Notes: a model not told the origin generated them from the letters alone. A stretch of 53,101 nt of DNA from Treponema sp. UBA1226 (GCA_002309195.1 DBWY01000009.1:50211-103311); one strand, 5' to 3'; numbered from the stretch's first letter, positions 1-7,892 are shown. Program-made: numbers and translations.

Positions 1-311
1 AAGTTTGTAAGCATACCACCAAGCCAGCGGTTGTTTACATAGAACATTCCACAGCGTTCAGCTTCTTTCTGAATGGCCTGCTGTGCCTGTTTTTTAGTTC
101 CTACAAAGAGAACTGATTTTCCTGATGAAGCGATTTTTCTTACAGCTTCATAGCTTTCGCGGATTGCAGCAATAGTTTTCTGCAAATCGATAATGTGGAT
201 TCCATTGCGAGAAGCAAAAATGTACTTCTTCATGCGTGGATCCCAACGCTTAACCTGATGACCAAAGTGTACACCAGATTCAAGCAGACTTTTCATGGTT
301 ACAACTGCCAT
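1..311 (-). CDS. rpsB: 30S ribosomal protein S2, N-terminal part (cut by window edge)
   Basis: Translating the minus strand from the ATG at 311-309 gives [19 protein letters not shown] and then a typical S2 N-terminus, including the segments [31 protein letters not shown] and [11 protein letters not shown]. About 103 codons are present and the rest lies beyond base 1. S2 is a component of the small ribosomal subunit that bridges its head and body. A Shine-Dalgarno GAAGGAG lies just upstream of the ATG. The gene follows maf on the same strand after a roughly 210-base gap that folds into several hairpins, which makes leader-based control plausible. The identity is certain from the sequence; only the C-terminus is unseen. 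Confidence 0.97.
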   Translation of the reverse strand, partial: MAVVTMKSLLESGVHFGHQVKRWDPRMKKYIFASRNGIHIIDLQKTIAAIRESYEAVRKIASSGKSVLFVGTKKQAQQAIQKEAERCGMFYVNNRWLGGMLTN

Positions 312-520
312 GATGACTCCTTCACCGGTAAATTTAACTGATAAGCGCATTAAAAAATTAATGCGTATTAAATCAGAATTTACCACCTGACTCTATTACA
401 CGTGACAAACAAAAGTTTGTCCGGAAGATTTTCGGTTTGTACTCATCTGTCTACGACCTGGTACAAATCCGGCAGAATGATATTCTATTTGTTGAGTTGG
501 TTCAGCTTGTAAAAGAAAAA
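312..520 (-). promoter_or_regulatory. Structured 5' leader region of rpsB
   Basis: This gap between maf and rpsB holds no gene. Three inverted repeats are visible. First, GTACAAATCCGG at 461-472 pairs with CCGGA at 421-425 and TTTGTAC at 436-442, giving a 7-bp inner stem and a 5-bp outer stem. Second, ACAAAC (405-410) pairs with GTTTGT (415-420). Third, CGCATTAA (346-353) pairs with TTAATGCG (358-365), about 35 bases ahead of the rpsB ATG. No convincing sigma-70 promoter stands out, so transcription may start further upstream or read through from maf. S2 is known to repress its own leader in other bacteria; that this leader does so is inference. Confidence 0.5.
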
Positions 521-1111
521 CTACTCGAGGACAGAATAACCCTGCGACCTTAAGATATCATAAAGTTCAAATATAGGCAAGCCTACCACACAGCTCTGGC
601 TGCCCTCGATTTTTGAGATAAAGCACGACGCCATGCCCTGGATGCGGTAACCGCCGGCAGCTCCGTGCCAGTCACCTGTTTCGACATAGGCTTCGATTTC
701 GCGCTGTGTCATCGGTGCAAAAGTAACCTTTGAAATCGCGGTTCTTACCGAAGTTGTTTTTTTTGCGCCGTTGTAGAGTGCGATTGTCGTGCAGACTGTA
801 TGTGTTTTACCCTGAAAAGATTTTATGTATTCGAATGCTTCATCCTGATCAGAAGGCTTTCCGTATATTCTGTTGTTTAATGCAACTATTGTATCTGCCC
901 CGAGTACCCACGGGATAACCTGTTTAGGCGGAAGTGAATGAACAACCGAAAGAACTTTTGAACGTGCAAGAGTTTCTGTAAGTTCTGCAGGAGATTTTGC
1001 TGTAGTAAGATTTTCATTTACGTTAGGCATTATTACGCGAAACGGAATGTTCATCATTTTTAAAATTTCCTGACGGCGTGGAGAAGAAGATGCTAAAATA
1101 ATCGGTTCCAT
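521..1111 (-). CDS. maf: Maf-family nucleotide pyrophosphatase
   Basis: 196 residues, the usual Maf length. Maf proteins hydrolyse nucleoside triphosphates, often non-canonical ones, to the monophosphate and pyrophosphate, acting as house-cleaning enzymes in the cytoplasm. Visible family marks are the N-terminal ILASSSPRRQEIL loop (residues 5-17), the GADTIVALN segment near residue 71 with its conserved Asp, KPSDQDEAF, and the C-terminal AAGGYRIQGMA segment. The ATG at 1111 is preceded by a GAGGT Shine-Dalgarno. It lies upstream of rpsB on the same strand. The substrate subtype (dTTP/UTP or m7GTP) cannot be settled by eye. Confidence 0.93.
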   Translation of the reverse strand: MEPIILASSSPRRQEILKMMNIPFRVIMPNVNENLTTAKSPAELTETLARSKVLSVVHSLPPKQVIPWVLGADTIVALNNRIYGKPSDQDEAFEYIKSFQGKTHTVCTTIALYNGAKKTTSVRTAISKVTFAPMTQREIEAYVETGDWHGAAGGYRIQGMASCFISKIEGSQSCVVGLPIFELYDILRSQGYSVLE

Positions 1112-1148
1112 TTTTGTTTACCTCATTTTTACTTCAATTTATTTTCGA

Positions 1149-1177
1149 TTGACATTTGTCAAGAATATTTATATTTT
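1149..1177 (+). promoter_or_regulatory. Promoter of tRNA-Arg with palindromic -35 region
   Basis: TTGACA (1149-1154), a 17-base spacer and TATTTT (1172-1177) sit 14 bases ahead of the tRNA 5' end. The -35 box is half of a palindrome, TTGACATTTGTCAA (1149-1162), so the minus strand also reads TTGACA toward maf. Confidence 0.65.
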
Positions 1178-1191
1178 ACAAAAAAAGCTTT

Positions 1192-1265
1192 GAGAGATTA
1201 GCTCATTTGGATAGAGCGTTGGCCTCCGGAGCCGAAGGTGGCGGGTTCGACTCCCGCATCTCTCG
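1192..1265 (+). tRNA. tRNA-Arg (anticodon CCG)
   Basis: A 74-base cloverleaf. The acceptor stem GAGAGAT/ATCTCTC is fully paired and the D arm carries GCTC...GAGC. The anticodon stem TTGGC/GCCGA encloses the loop CTCCGGA, giving CCG, and the T arm has GGGTTCGACTCCC. CCA is not encoded (the next bases are TATAA). A promoter precedes it and a hairpin terminator follows. Confidence 0.95.
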
Positions 1266-1269
1266 TATA

Positions 1270-1315
1270 AAAAAAAAGGGTTGCCTGATATGTTTTAGCA
1301 GACAGCCCTTTTTTT
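1270..1315 (+). terminator. Rho-independent terminator after tRNA-Arg
   Basis: AAAGGG...CCCTTT stem extended by TTG and CTG pairs, followed by seven Ts. An A run on the left arm makes it usable from the minus strand too, where it lies downstream of the HEAT-repeat gene. Confidence 0.8.
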
Positions 1316-1330
1316 ATGCAGAACAAAAAA

Positions 1331-2065
1331 CTAGTTTTTGCTGCTATCGTCGTTCTTCTTGTTGTCTTTAGAAGAACCAGATCCAGAGTTAGCTCTTAAA
1401 AGTTCAAGAGCTCTTGTTCTTACTGGACGAACAAGTCTGTAGTCTGCAGCGATTCTTGAAAGTGAATCGATTACAGGTTTTCTGTTTTTAGTATTTGGAA
1501 GAAGCTTTTCGTAAGCTTCTATGATTTCGTATGCAAGTGAGCTTGTAGGATTTAATGTTTCTACACGGTTAGAAATGAATGCGATTGTATCTGTGATTTT
1601 GTCATCATCATTGTAACCGATGTTTCCGAGTGCGCGAACTGCAGCAGTCAAAACCCAAGGTTCATTGTCATAGCGAACAACATTAGCAAGAATGTGTGCT
1701 GCTTCTTCTGTTCCGACTTTACCGAGAATGTCACATGCCTTAGCACGGATATCAGGGTAGTTGTTTGACATACGTCCCTTTGTTCTTGACTGAGTAGAAA
1801 TACCTTCGCCAGAAAGCTGGTTTAATGCAGCAACCATGTCAGGCGAAACGTTACCGCTGTCTGCAGCAGCTTCCAGATACTGTAAAGCAACAAGCTTGTT
1901 GTCTCTCTGATCTGAGTTTGCCATTTCTGTAATAACGACATCTTCGATGCTGCTCATGTATTCGCTTTCTACAGATGTTTCGTTTTCTTTTTTAGACTGT
2001 GCGTATACAGCAGTTCCAATTAATAATGTTGTCAAACCTGCTGCAATAAGCTTATTGATTTTCAT
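1331..2065 (-). CDS. Exported HEAT-repeat protein
   Basis: 244 residues. The N-terminus is a cleavable signal peptide (MKINKLIAAGLTTLLIGTAVYA, cut near residue 22), so the mature protein should be periplasmic. Residues about 60-220 are alpha-helical with HEAT-like repeats, clearest in IRAKACDILGKVGTEEAAHIL and VLTAAVRALGNIG. The C-terminus is a low-complexity tail rich in Ser, Asn, Lys and Asp. HEAT repeats usually mediate protein binding; no enzymatic motif is seen, so the partner is unknown. The ATG has a GGAG Shine-Dalgarno and its own promoter upstream. Similar exported HEAT proteins are common in treponemes. Confidence 0.8.
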   Translation of the reverse strand: MKINKLIAAGLTTLLIGTAVYAQSKKENETSVESEYMSSIEDVVITEMANSDQRDNKLVALQYLEAAADSGNVSPDMVAALNQLSGEGISTQSRTKGRMSNNYPDIRAKACDILGKVGTEEAAHILANVVRYDNEPWVLTAAVRALGNIGYNDDDKITDTIAFISNRVETLNPTSSLAYEIIEAYEKLLPNTKNRKPVIDSLSRIAADYRLVRPVRTRALELLRANSGSGSSKDNKKNDDSSKN

Positions 2066-2139
2066 ATGATCTCCTGTAAAGCTCCGCGCTAGCGGTACTT
2101 AGTTGTTCCTTTTTCTATATATCGGTAAATATACATAGA

Positions 2140-2168
2140 ATTATAAGGTAACTAAAATAAAAATTCAA
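2140..2168 (-). promoter_or_regulatory. Sigma-70-type promoter of the HEAT-repeat gene
   Basis: On the minus strand TTGAAT (2168-2163), 17 bases, then TATAAT (2145-2140), about 75 bases upstream of the ATG at 2065. The rest of the gap from 2169 to 2246 shows no gene. Confidence 0.65.
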
Positions 2169-2246
2169 TCAAAATTTTCCCGTATTTTCTGTATTTAAAC
2201 ACAAAGAATATACGGTTTCGTTACACAATTCACTCTGTAAATTTTC

Positions 2247-2792
2247 CTACAGGGTAGGAAGTTCTACGAGCCATTCTCCGTTTACTTTCTTGAAATTATA
2301 GAAAATTACGACGTCTTCACCCTTAACCTGAACTGCTTTGATTGAGGTAGAAGAAAGGTAGCGGATTTCGTCGATTTTTCTTCCGACTCTGGACGGAATG
2401 AATACATAGTTAAAATAATCCTCGAGGTTCTTGAGCTGGATTCCTTTTACAGGAAGCTGTTTTGAAGCTGTCGAAAGATTCTTTCTCTGTGACCAGTAAT
2501 TTATAGAACCCTGGTCGATGTATGAAAGCCATGACTTGTAGTTTTTGTCTTTCATGATTCCGTTAAGCTCGTCAATTTTTTCAAGAATAATTTTTTTATC
2601 CTTTTCGTATGTGTCACGGGATACGACTTCGCCCTTGAGGTCTTTGGTCGCCCTCTCGTATTCAGAGTCTTCCTTTGACTTTACGGTCTTCTGTGTCTGA
2701 GTCTGGCTGCCTTCCTGGGTCGACGATACGCACGACGAAAAGAGGACAGTAAATACTGCTGCAAAAATACATAAATAGTTTATTTTCTTCAT
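2247..2792 (-). CDS. Putative lipoprotein, function unknown
   Basis: 181 residues from the ATG at 2792. An upstream in-frame TTG at 2828 is possible but would put extra residues ahead of a clean lipoprotein signal, MKKINYLCIFAAVFTVLFSSC. The lipobox is LFSSC with Cys21 as the expected lipidated residue, in the relaxed spirochaetal style. The next 60 residues are charged and probably helical. The C-terminal part (SYIDQGSINYWSQ, then VQVKGEDVVIFYNFKKVNGEWLVELPTL) resembles a small alpha/beta fold of the kind found in SnoaL/NTF2-like lipoproteins. It is divergent from coaD, with only 54 bases between the starts. I do not recognise a specific function. Confidence 0.75.
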   Translation of the reverse strand: MKKINYLCIFAAVFTVLFSSCVSSTQEGSQTQTQKTVKSKEDSEYERATKDLKGEVVSRDTYEKDKKIILEKIDELNGIMKDKNYKSWLSYIDQGSINYWSQRKNLSTASKQLPVKGIQLKNLEDYFNYVFIPSRVGRKIDEIRYLSSTSIKAVQVKGEDVVIFYNFKKVNGEWLVELPTL

Positions 2793-2846
2793 ACTATAAA
2801 TAATACATCTCTTGTCGCATTTCGTCAAATCTGATATTTTCTAGTC

Positions 2847-3323
2847 ATGGTTAAAGCAGTATTTCCTGGATCATTTGATCCGCCGACATTCGGACATTTA
2901 AATGTAATAGAAAGGACAATTTCTCTTTTTGACGAAATAGATGTTGTAGTGGCAGTAAACCCGGAAAAGAACTATCTTTTTTCTGCAGAAGAAAGGGTAG
3001 AAATGCTGTCAGAACTTACAAAGAATTATAAAAACGTAAAGATTCATACATGGCATTCGCTCATCGTAGATTATGCAGTGCAGAACAATGCAACGGTTTT
3101 ACTTCGTGGAATCCGTAACGCGACAGACTTTGCATACGAATTTGATCTTTCACTCATAAATCATTCTTTAAATTCAAAAATCGATACTATTTTTGTTCCG
3201 ACTGAACAGAAGTACGTAACGATAAAGTCAAGTTCAATAAAAGAGCTGGCAAGATTCGGCGGTGACGTTTCTAAAATGGTTCCGGAGCTTGTTGCAGAAA
3301 AACTTAAAGAGAAATTTAAATAA
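2847..3323 (+). CDS. coaD: Phosphopantetheine adenylyltransferase
   Basis: 158 residues, the normal CoaD size. It transfers AMP from ATP to 4'-phosphopantetheine, making dephospho-CoA, the penultimate step of CoA synthesis. The nucleotidyltransferase signature [12 protein letters not shown] (TxGH at residues 14-17) opens the protein. The central [17 protein letters not shown] and the closing [20 protein letters not shown] are the substrate and ATP-binding motifs expected. It is not part of the pan/coa cluster at 30211-34047 but completes the same pathway apart from CoaE. The ATG has no strong Shine-Dalgarno. Confidence 0.96.
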   Translation: MVKAVFPGSFDPPTFGHLNVIERTISLFDEIDVVVAVNPEKNYLFSAEERVEMLSELTKNYKNVKIHTWHSLIVDYAVQNNATVLLRGIRNATDFAYEFDLSLINHSLNSKIDTIFVPTEQKYVTIKSSSIKELARFGGDVSKMVPELVAEKLKEKFK

Positions 3324-3424
3324 TTTTTCTGCGTTTTTTTTATGCTGAATTTACTTAAAAACCATTTTTTTTGACAAATTTTGCAAATTTGTTAAGTTTT
3401 TTATGACATTTTTTTAAAAAGTGT

Positions 3425-3452
3425 TTGACAAAACTTATTTAGTTGGTATAAT
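3425..3452 (+). promoter_or_regulatory. Upstream consensus promoter of rpmF-acpP
   Basis: TTGACA (3425-3430), 16-base spacer, TATAAT (3447-3452): both hexamers match the sigma-70 consensus exactly. Confidence 0.85.
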
Positions 3453-3455
3453 TAG

Positions 3456-3485
3456 TTGACACTCTAGGAAGAAATGTTGTATTAT
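3456..3485 (+). promoter_or_regulatory. Second, tandem promoter of rpmF-acpP
   Basis: TTGACA (3456-3461), 18-base spacer, TATTAT (3480-3485), starting only four bases after the first -10 box. It lies 43 bases before the rpmF ATG. The remaining gap (3324-3424) is T-rich and shows no gene. Confidence 0.65.
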
Positions 3486-3527
3486 ACCGCATTAAATCAG
3501 AGAAAATTAGAATAGTGAGGTTTATAT

Positions 3528-3716
3528 ATGGCAGTACCTAGATCAAAAACATCAGCAGCCGTTTCAAAGAGACGCCGTGGTATCAATATGCGCCTTGAAG
3601 CTCCACAGCTTGTTGAATGCAGCAATTGTGGTAACCTTGTTCAGTCGCATCATGTATGCCCGAAATGCGGTTTTTACCGTGGTCGTCAGGTAATTACACC
3701 TGAAACAAACGGCTAA
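3528..3716 (+). CDS. rpmF: 50S ribosomal protein L32
   Basis: 62 residues. The N-terminus MAVPRSKTSAAVSKRRRG is the standard L32 start. A zinc-ribbon is formed by Cys31, Cys34, Cys44 and Cys47 (CSNC...CPKC), so this is the zinc-binding form of L32. It is a small structural protein of the large ribosomal subunit. It is placed 13 bases ahead of acpP, the common bacterial rpmF-fatty-acid neighbourhood, here without plsX or fab genes. Two promoters precede it. Confidence 0.96.
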   Translation: MAVPRSKTSAAVSKRRRGINMRLEAPQLVECSNCGNLVQSHHVCPKCGFYRGRQVITPETNG

Positions 3717-3729
3717 TTAGGAGTAAAAA

Positions 3730-3972
3730 ATGGACGAATTGTTCAACAAAATCCAGAAGCTTATTTCAGAAAAGCTCGAAATCGATGAAAGCAAAATTAC
3801 TATGGATTCTTCATTCCGTGGTGATCTTGGAGCAGACAGCCTTGATACATACGAACTCGTATATGCAATTGAAGAAGAACTCGAAGTAGGAATTCCTGAC
3901 GAAGTTGCAAACGAATTTGAAACTGTTCGTGACGCTTACGAATTTATCAAGTCTGAACTTGCAAAAAAATAA
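3730..3972 (+). CDS. acpP: Acyl carrier protein
   Basis: 80 residues, very acidic. Ser37 in GADSLD is the site for the 4'-phosphopantetheine arm, and the four-helix pattern of ACP is clear. It carries growing acyl chains in fatty acid synthesis. A Shine-Dalgarno (TTAGGAG) lies just upstream of the ATG. It is cotranscribed with rpmF and is followed by a strong terminator. The phosphopantetheine made through CoaD, encoded just upstream at 2847, is ultimately donated to this protein. Confidence 0.97.
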   Translation: MDELFNKIQKLISEKLEIDESKITMDSSFRGDLGADSLDTYELVYAIEEELEVGIPDEVANEFETVRDAYEFIKSELAKK

Positions 3973-3999
3973 TTCTGACTGTCAAATAGTTTTATTTGC

Positions 4000-4048
4000 G
4001 AAAAACACGGATATTTTTCTTTTGAAAAATAATCTGTGTTTTTTTTTG
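4000..4048 (+). terminator. Strong rho-independent terminator after acpP
   Basis: AAAAACACGGAT...ATCTGTGTTTTT stem with an AT-rich upper stem (ATTTTTC/GAAAAAT) and a run of nine Ts. It separates rpmF-acpP from rnc. Confidence 0.88.
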
Positions 4049-4056
4049 CTTTCGTG

Positions 4057-4062
4057 TATAAT
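4057..4062 (+). promoter_or_regulatory. -10 box of a probable rnc promoter
   Basis: A perfect TATAAT 24 bases ahead of the rnc start, directly behind the acpP terminator. No clear -35 box is visible. Confidence 0.45.
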
Positions 4063-4085
4063 AGACGTGAGGGTGGATTATAAAA

Positions 4086-4829
4086 TTGAACGGTATTAAA
4101 AAGATTTTTTTTGATTCGAAAAAAATTTCTCCTGAACGAAAAAAGCAGCTTCTCGATTTCTGTAAATCGGTTCAGATAAAATTTGGCGACATAGAACTTC
4201 TTGAACTGGCTTTTCATCACAGAAGTTTTTCTAATGAAAATGCCATGCATAAAAGATATAACAATGAACGCCTCGAGTTTTTAGGAGATTCAGTTTTAGG
4301 AATGGCTGTTGCAGCTTTTCTTTACGAAGACATGGAAGAAAATCCGGAAGGCGATCTTGCAAAGATAAAGGCTTCTGTAGTTTCTGAAAAATCTCTTGCT
4401 CCGATAGGACTTTCTATGGGCATTGATAAAATGCTTGTGCTTGGAAAGGGAGAAGAAATGACTGGCGGAAGAACAAAGCCTGCAATTCTTGCTGACTGTG
4501 TAGAAGCTATAATCGGTGCATATTACATCGACAGCGGATTTGAAAAGGCTTGTGATTTTGTTTTAAAATTCCTTGTGCCGGAAATAAGAAAAGTTCAGAA
4601 TAACAGAGGAAATCTTGATTATAAAACTTTACTACAGGAGCTTTTCCAGAAGCAGAGTAAAAAATGTCCTGTGTATGAACTTGTAGATACGACAGGACCT
4701 GACCATGATCAGACGTTCTTTATGTCGGTTCACCTTGGAGAAAAAGTTTACGGACCAAAATCCGGAAAGAGTAAAAAAGAAGCAGAACAGAGTGTGGCAG
4801 AATATGCGTATAGACAGCTTAAAAAATAA
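4086..4829 (+). CDS. rnc: Ribonuclease III
   Basis: 247 residues. RNase III cuts double-stranded RNA in rRNA maturation and mRNA turnover. The endonuclease signature ERLEFLGDSVLG lies at residues 61-72, with the second catalytic acidic segment DCVEAIIGAYYIDSG near residue 138. A dsRNA-binding domain fills about residues 175-247 (DYKTLLQELFQ...GKSKKEAEQSVAEYAYRQL). The start is a TTG: there is no in-frame ATG before residue 54, and a GAGGGTGG ribosome-binding region precedes the TTG. The 3' end overlaps the next gene by 26 bases. Confidence 0.95.
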   Translation: MNGIKKIFFDSKKISPERKKQLLDFCKSVQIKFGDIELLELAFHHRSFSNENAMHKRYNNERLEFLGDSVLGMAVAAFLYEDMEENPEGDLAKIKASVVSEKSLAPIGLSMGIDKMLVLGKGEEMTGGRTKPAILADCVEAIIGAYYIDSGFEKACDFVLKFLVPEIRKVQNNRGNLDYKTLLQELFQKQSKKCPVYELVDTTGPDHDQTFFMSVHLGEKVYGPKSGKSKKEAEQSVAEYAYRQLKK

Positions 4830-6294
4830 AATTAAAAATATTTTAGAAAAAATTGATGTTAAAAAAAACTATAAAATTCTTATTGCAGGAATTTGTGCTG
4901 CAGTTGTTTTATATTGCTGTACATATTTTTGTATAAGACGAAGTCAGATTGTTAAAGCGTTAAATAAAAATACATACACAATCTTTGAAGAGCAGGAAAG
5001 TCATTTTAATAATGCATGTGATGAAACAGGTTACGAAAGAAGAAAGACTGTTCATGCTCTGCCTTATGATACTGTTGCAGCAAAGCTTGATGTAAATGCA
5101 GAAAGTGCAATCCTTATAAATGCAGATACGGGTGACATACTTTACGAAAAAAATGCAGACGAAGTAATTCCTCCTGCTTCGATGACAAAAATTTTTTTAA
5201 TGTACACTGTATTTCAGAAAATAAAACGTGGAGATGCAACACTCGATGATATTGTTCCGCTTCCAGAAGAGACGTGGGCAAGTCACATGCCGCCACATTC
5301 TTCATTGATGTTTTTAGGAAAAGATCAGACTGTAACTCTTAGAGAACTTATGCAGGGACTTGCAGTATGTTCAGGAAATGATGCAAGCCATGCGATTGCA
5401 TTATATCTTTTCGGGTCTGAACAGAATTTTATTGACGAAGTAAATGAAGAAATAAAAAAATGTGGACTTGAAAAAACAAGAATTGTAGAACCATCCGGTT
5501 ACAGCGAAGAAAACGTTACGACCGCGCGCGAAATGGCCGCGTTTGCAAGAATATATGTAACAAAATATCCTGAAAGTTTAACTGACTATCACAGCCTTAA
5601 AAAATTTATTTATCCTAAAAAAGAAAATATTGCAAAAGAAGATATAGGAAAGCCTGCGCAGGATTTAAGCCGCGGCCATCCTGACTCTATCTGGAGCGGC
5701 CTTGAGCAGCAGAACACGAATAAGCTTTTAAAGACGCTTGAGGGCTGTGACGGAATTAAAACCGGATACATCGACGAAAGCGGTTATAATCTTTCTCTTA
5801 CATGTATAAGAAACGGAGAGCGTTATATCAGCGTTACGATGAAAGGACCAGGCGGACGTTATGCAGACGGAGATCCTCTTCGCCAGAAAGACGGAACAAC
5901 GCTCATGGAATTTGCGTTTGGAAATTTTACAGAAATAAAACCTGATAAAAAAATACTTACTGTTTTTAATACTCCTGTACTTGCAACAAAGAACAAAGAA
6001 TTTGGAAAAGCAAATACGGTGCTGCTTAAAATTCCGTATGAAATAAATACAGTGGTTCCGAAATTTTTTAACGGTGATGAAGTTGATGCAAACCGGGATT
6101 TAAGATGCGAAATTGATAAGCCGCGTTATATTTTTGGAACGGTAAAAGCAGGGCAGAGGTTTGGAACGATAAAAGTATTCGTAAAGGATGTTTTGATAGA
6201 AGAAGTTCCGCTTGTGGCATTCAGCGATGTAGAAAAGAACAGCGGCATCATTGCGCGCTTATTCGACAGAATTATCGTAAAGACGATTAAATAA
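4804..6294 (+). CDS. D-alanyl-D-alanine carboxypeptidase (DacF/PBP5 type)
   Basis: 496 residues from the ATG at 4804, inside the end of rnc; a longer frame from 4705 only repeats rnc sequence. One N-terminal membrane segment (ILIAGICAAVVLYCCTYFC, about residues 19-37) anchors the enzyme with the catalytic domain outside. The three penicillin-binding motifs are present: SMTK at 126-129, SGN at 190-192 and KTG at 319-321. It trims the terminal D-Ala from peptidoglycan stem peptides. The segment after residue 380 is a PBP5-like C-terminal beta domain. Coupling with rnc looks translational. Confidence 0.9.
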   Translation: MRIDSLKNKIKNILEKIDVKKNYKILIAGICAAVVLYCCTYFCIRRSQIVKALNKNTYTIFEEQESHFNNACDETGYERRKTVHALPYDTVAAKLDVNAESAILINADTGDILYEKNADEVIPPASMTKIFLMYTVFQKIKRGDATLDDIVPLPEETWASHMPPHSSLMFLGKDQTVTLRELMQGLAVCSGNDASHAIALYLFGSEQNFIDEVNEEIKKCGLEKTRIVEPSGYSEENVTTAREMAAFARIYVTKYPESLTDYHSLKKFIYPKKENIAKEDIGKPAQDLSRGHPDSIWSGLEQQNTNKLLKTLEGCDGIKTGYIDESGYNLSLTCIRNGERYISVTMKGPGGRYADGDPLRQKDGTTLMEFAFGNFTEIKPDKKILTVFNTPVLATKNKEFGKANTVLLKIPYEINTVVPKFFNGDEVDANRDLRCEIDKPRYIFGTVKAGQRFGTIKVFVKDVLIEEVPLVAFSDVEKNSGIIARLFDRIIVKTIK

Positions 6295-6329
6295 AAAAGC
6301 GCTACCGCAGAAAAATAAAAGCGCCTTTT
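6294..6329 (+). terminator. Possible terminator after the carboxypeptidase gene
   Basis: AAAA-A-GCGC (6294-6302) and GCGC-C-TTTT (6321-6329) can pair with one A-C mismatch around an 18-base loop. It is weaker than the other terminators here. Confidence 0.35.
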
Positions 6330-6395
6330 AGCTCTCTGCAATGTCGCCTGAATGGCTAACGGCTTCCGCAGAAAAAATTCTTTTATGTGCTCCCA

Positions 6396-6489
6396 CAGAA
6401 AATGCCACGAAAATACGCTGGCTGAGCGTAAGTAGTATCTGACTCGCTTCGCTCGCAAACGCTCAGAAGCTATTTTGTGTCATTTTCTG
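6396..6489. repeat. Long imperfect inverted repeat, about 94 bases
   Basis: The left arm (6396-6429) starts CAGAAAATG and ends CTGAGCGT. The right arm (6459-6489) starts ACGCTCAG and ends CATTTTCTG. The arms pair over about 31-34 positions with a few mismatches and single-base gaps, enclosing a 29-base centre with the self-complementary CGCTTCGCTCG. Partial CGCAGAAAA motifs recur at 6307 and 6367. The form suggests a REP- or MITE-like intergenic element. No coding sequence fits the 6295-6532 gap. Confidence 0.6.
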
Positions 6490-6501
6490 TTCGCGCACAT
6501 C

Positions 6502-6534
6502 AAAACACTGTTTTCTTCATAACAGTGTTTTTTT
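6502..6534. terminator. Bidirectional terminator at the end of the uracil permease gene
   Basis: AAAACACTGTT (6502-6512) and AACAGTGTTTT (6521-6531) form an 11-bp stem with an 8-base loop and T runs on both strands. It overlaps the stop codon of the transporter gene. Confidence 0.82.
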
Positions 6535-7861
6535 ATTCCTTTCCGTAATTCTGTGGAATAAGCAGGTTAAGGATGATGCCTACAACTGTTGCGAGTGCTA
6601 CGCCGCCGAGTTCGAAATTAAAACTGTTTCCGATAGCAAACTTTAACACACCGCCGCCGATTCCGATTACGAGAATAACAGAAGAAATCGTAAGGTTTCT
6701 CTTGTCCTGATAATCAACACCAGCATCAACGATTGTTCTTAATCCGCTTGATGCGATAAGTCCGTAAAGCAATGTACAGATACCGCCGAGTACTGGAGTC
6801 GGAATCGTATTAATCAACGCACCAAATTTTTCACAGAACGAAAGTAAAATTGCAATAACAGCAGCACCGCCGATTACCCATACAGAATAAACTTTAGTAA
6901 TTGCCATTACACCGATGTTTTCGCCGTAAGTTGTGTTTGGAGGTCCGCCCCACAAAGCTGCCCATGCAGTTGCAACACCGTCACCAAGCAAAGTTTTATG
7001 AAGTCCAGGATCTTTGTAGAAATCCTGTCCGACAACTTTAGAAGTTGTAAGAGTATCTCCAAGGTGTTCACAGATTGTAGAAATGGAAATGATAATGAAT
7101 GTCAAAACCGGAACAAGACCAAACTGAGGAGAAATCCATTTAAAGCCGAGAGTCTTTAAACTTGCATCACCATGAAGGAATGGAAGTGCAAACCATTTTG
7201 CCTGTGCAACTCCAGAAAAATCAATGAGTCTGTACGCAGGGAAGAATGCACCCATAATGAGTGTAAACAGATATCCTCCGAGAAGACCGATTAAAATTGA
7301 AAGAGTATTAAAGAATCCCTTAAAGAAAATCGTTGCAATAACGGCAGTCAAAAGAGTTACAAGACCAATGCTTGCATAAACAAGAGAATAATCTGCAGAA
7401 GCACCACTTGATCCTACGTAGAAAAATTCTTTTATTGCAGTAGGTGCAAGACCTAAACCGATTACGATAATTACAGAACCGATTACAACAGGTGGAAGAG
7501 CTTTATCAATCCAGCCTTTTCCTGTAAACCTGATGATTGATGCAACAAGCGCATACATGATACCTGCAAAAATTGCACCACCCATTGCATAAGGAGCACC
7601 ATAATTTTGTCCTATTGCGATGAGAGCCGGAATAAATGCAAAAGAAGATCCTAAAAATGCAGGAACCTTTGCACCTGTAATAAGAATGTAAATCAGAGTA
7701 CCTGTTCCTGCAGTAAACAATGCAGTAGAAGTACTAAGCCCTGTCAAAAGCGGAACAAGAACCGTAGCACCAAACATTGCAAATACATGCTGGAAGCTAA
7801 GCGGAATCCACTTACTTAACGGCGGCTTGTCAGCTGGTCCATAAAAACCATTTGAACTCAT
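6533..7861 (-). CDS. uraA: Uracil/xanthine permease, NCS2 family (UraA type)
   Basis: 442 residues and about 12-14 hydrophobic segments, matching the nucleobase:cation symporter-2 family. UraA imports uracil with a proton across the inner membrane. Family segments include LSFQHVFAMFGATVLVP near the N-terminus, KVPAFLGSSFAFIPALIAIG, the substrate-site stretch around TICEHLGDTLTTSKVVGQDF, and GGPPNTTYGENIG in the second repeat. An in-frame GTG four codons upstream exists, but the GTGAGG sequence containing it is the likely ribosome-binding site for the ATG at 7861. A monocistronic unit with its own promoter and terminator. Uracil is the likeliest substrate, by similarity only. Confidence 0.9.
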   Translation of the reverse strand: MSSNGFYGPADKPPLSKWIPLSFQHVFAMFGATVLVPLLTGLSTSTALFTAGTGTLIYILITGAKVPAFLGSSFAFIPALIAIGQNYGAPYAMGGAIFAGIMYALVASIIRFTGKGWIDKALPPVVIGSVIIVIGLGLAPTAIKEFFYVGSSGASADYSLVYASIGLVTLLTAVIATIFFKGFFNTLSILIGLLGGYLFTLIMGAFFPAYRLIDFSGVAQAKWFALPFLHGDASLKTLGFKWISPQFGLVPVLTFIIISISTICEHLGDTLTTSKVVGQDFYKDPGLHKTLLGDGVATAWAALWGGPPNTTYGENIGVMAITKVYSVWVIGGAAVIAILLSFCEKFGALINTIPTPVLGGICTLLYGLIASSGLRTIVDAGVDYQDKRNLTISSVILVIGIGGGVLKFAIGNSFNFELGGVALATVVGIILNLLIPQNYGKE

Positions 7862-7892
7862 GAACAACCTCACTATATATAAAATTTGTTTA

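Noticed and set aside
1156..1371. 71-codon plus-strand frame covering tRNA-Arg
   Set aside because: It runs through the tRNA and its terminator, so it is chance coding potential.
4705..4803. Upstream extension of the carboxypeptidase frame
   Set aside because: This part only re-reads rnc in another frame; the ATG at 4804 gives a natural membrane anchor.
6126..6458. 110-codon minus-strand frame after the carboxypeptidase gene
   Set aside because: It lies across the 3' end of the carboxypeptidase gene and the inverted-repeat element, with no ribosome-binding site or recognisable protein.
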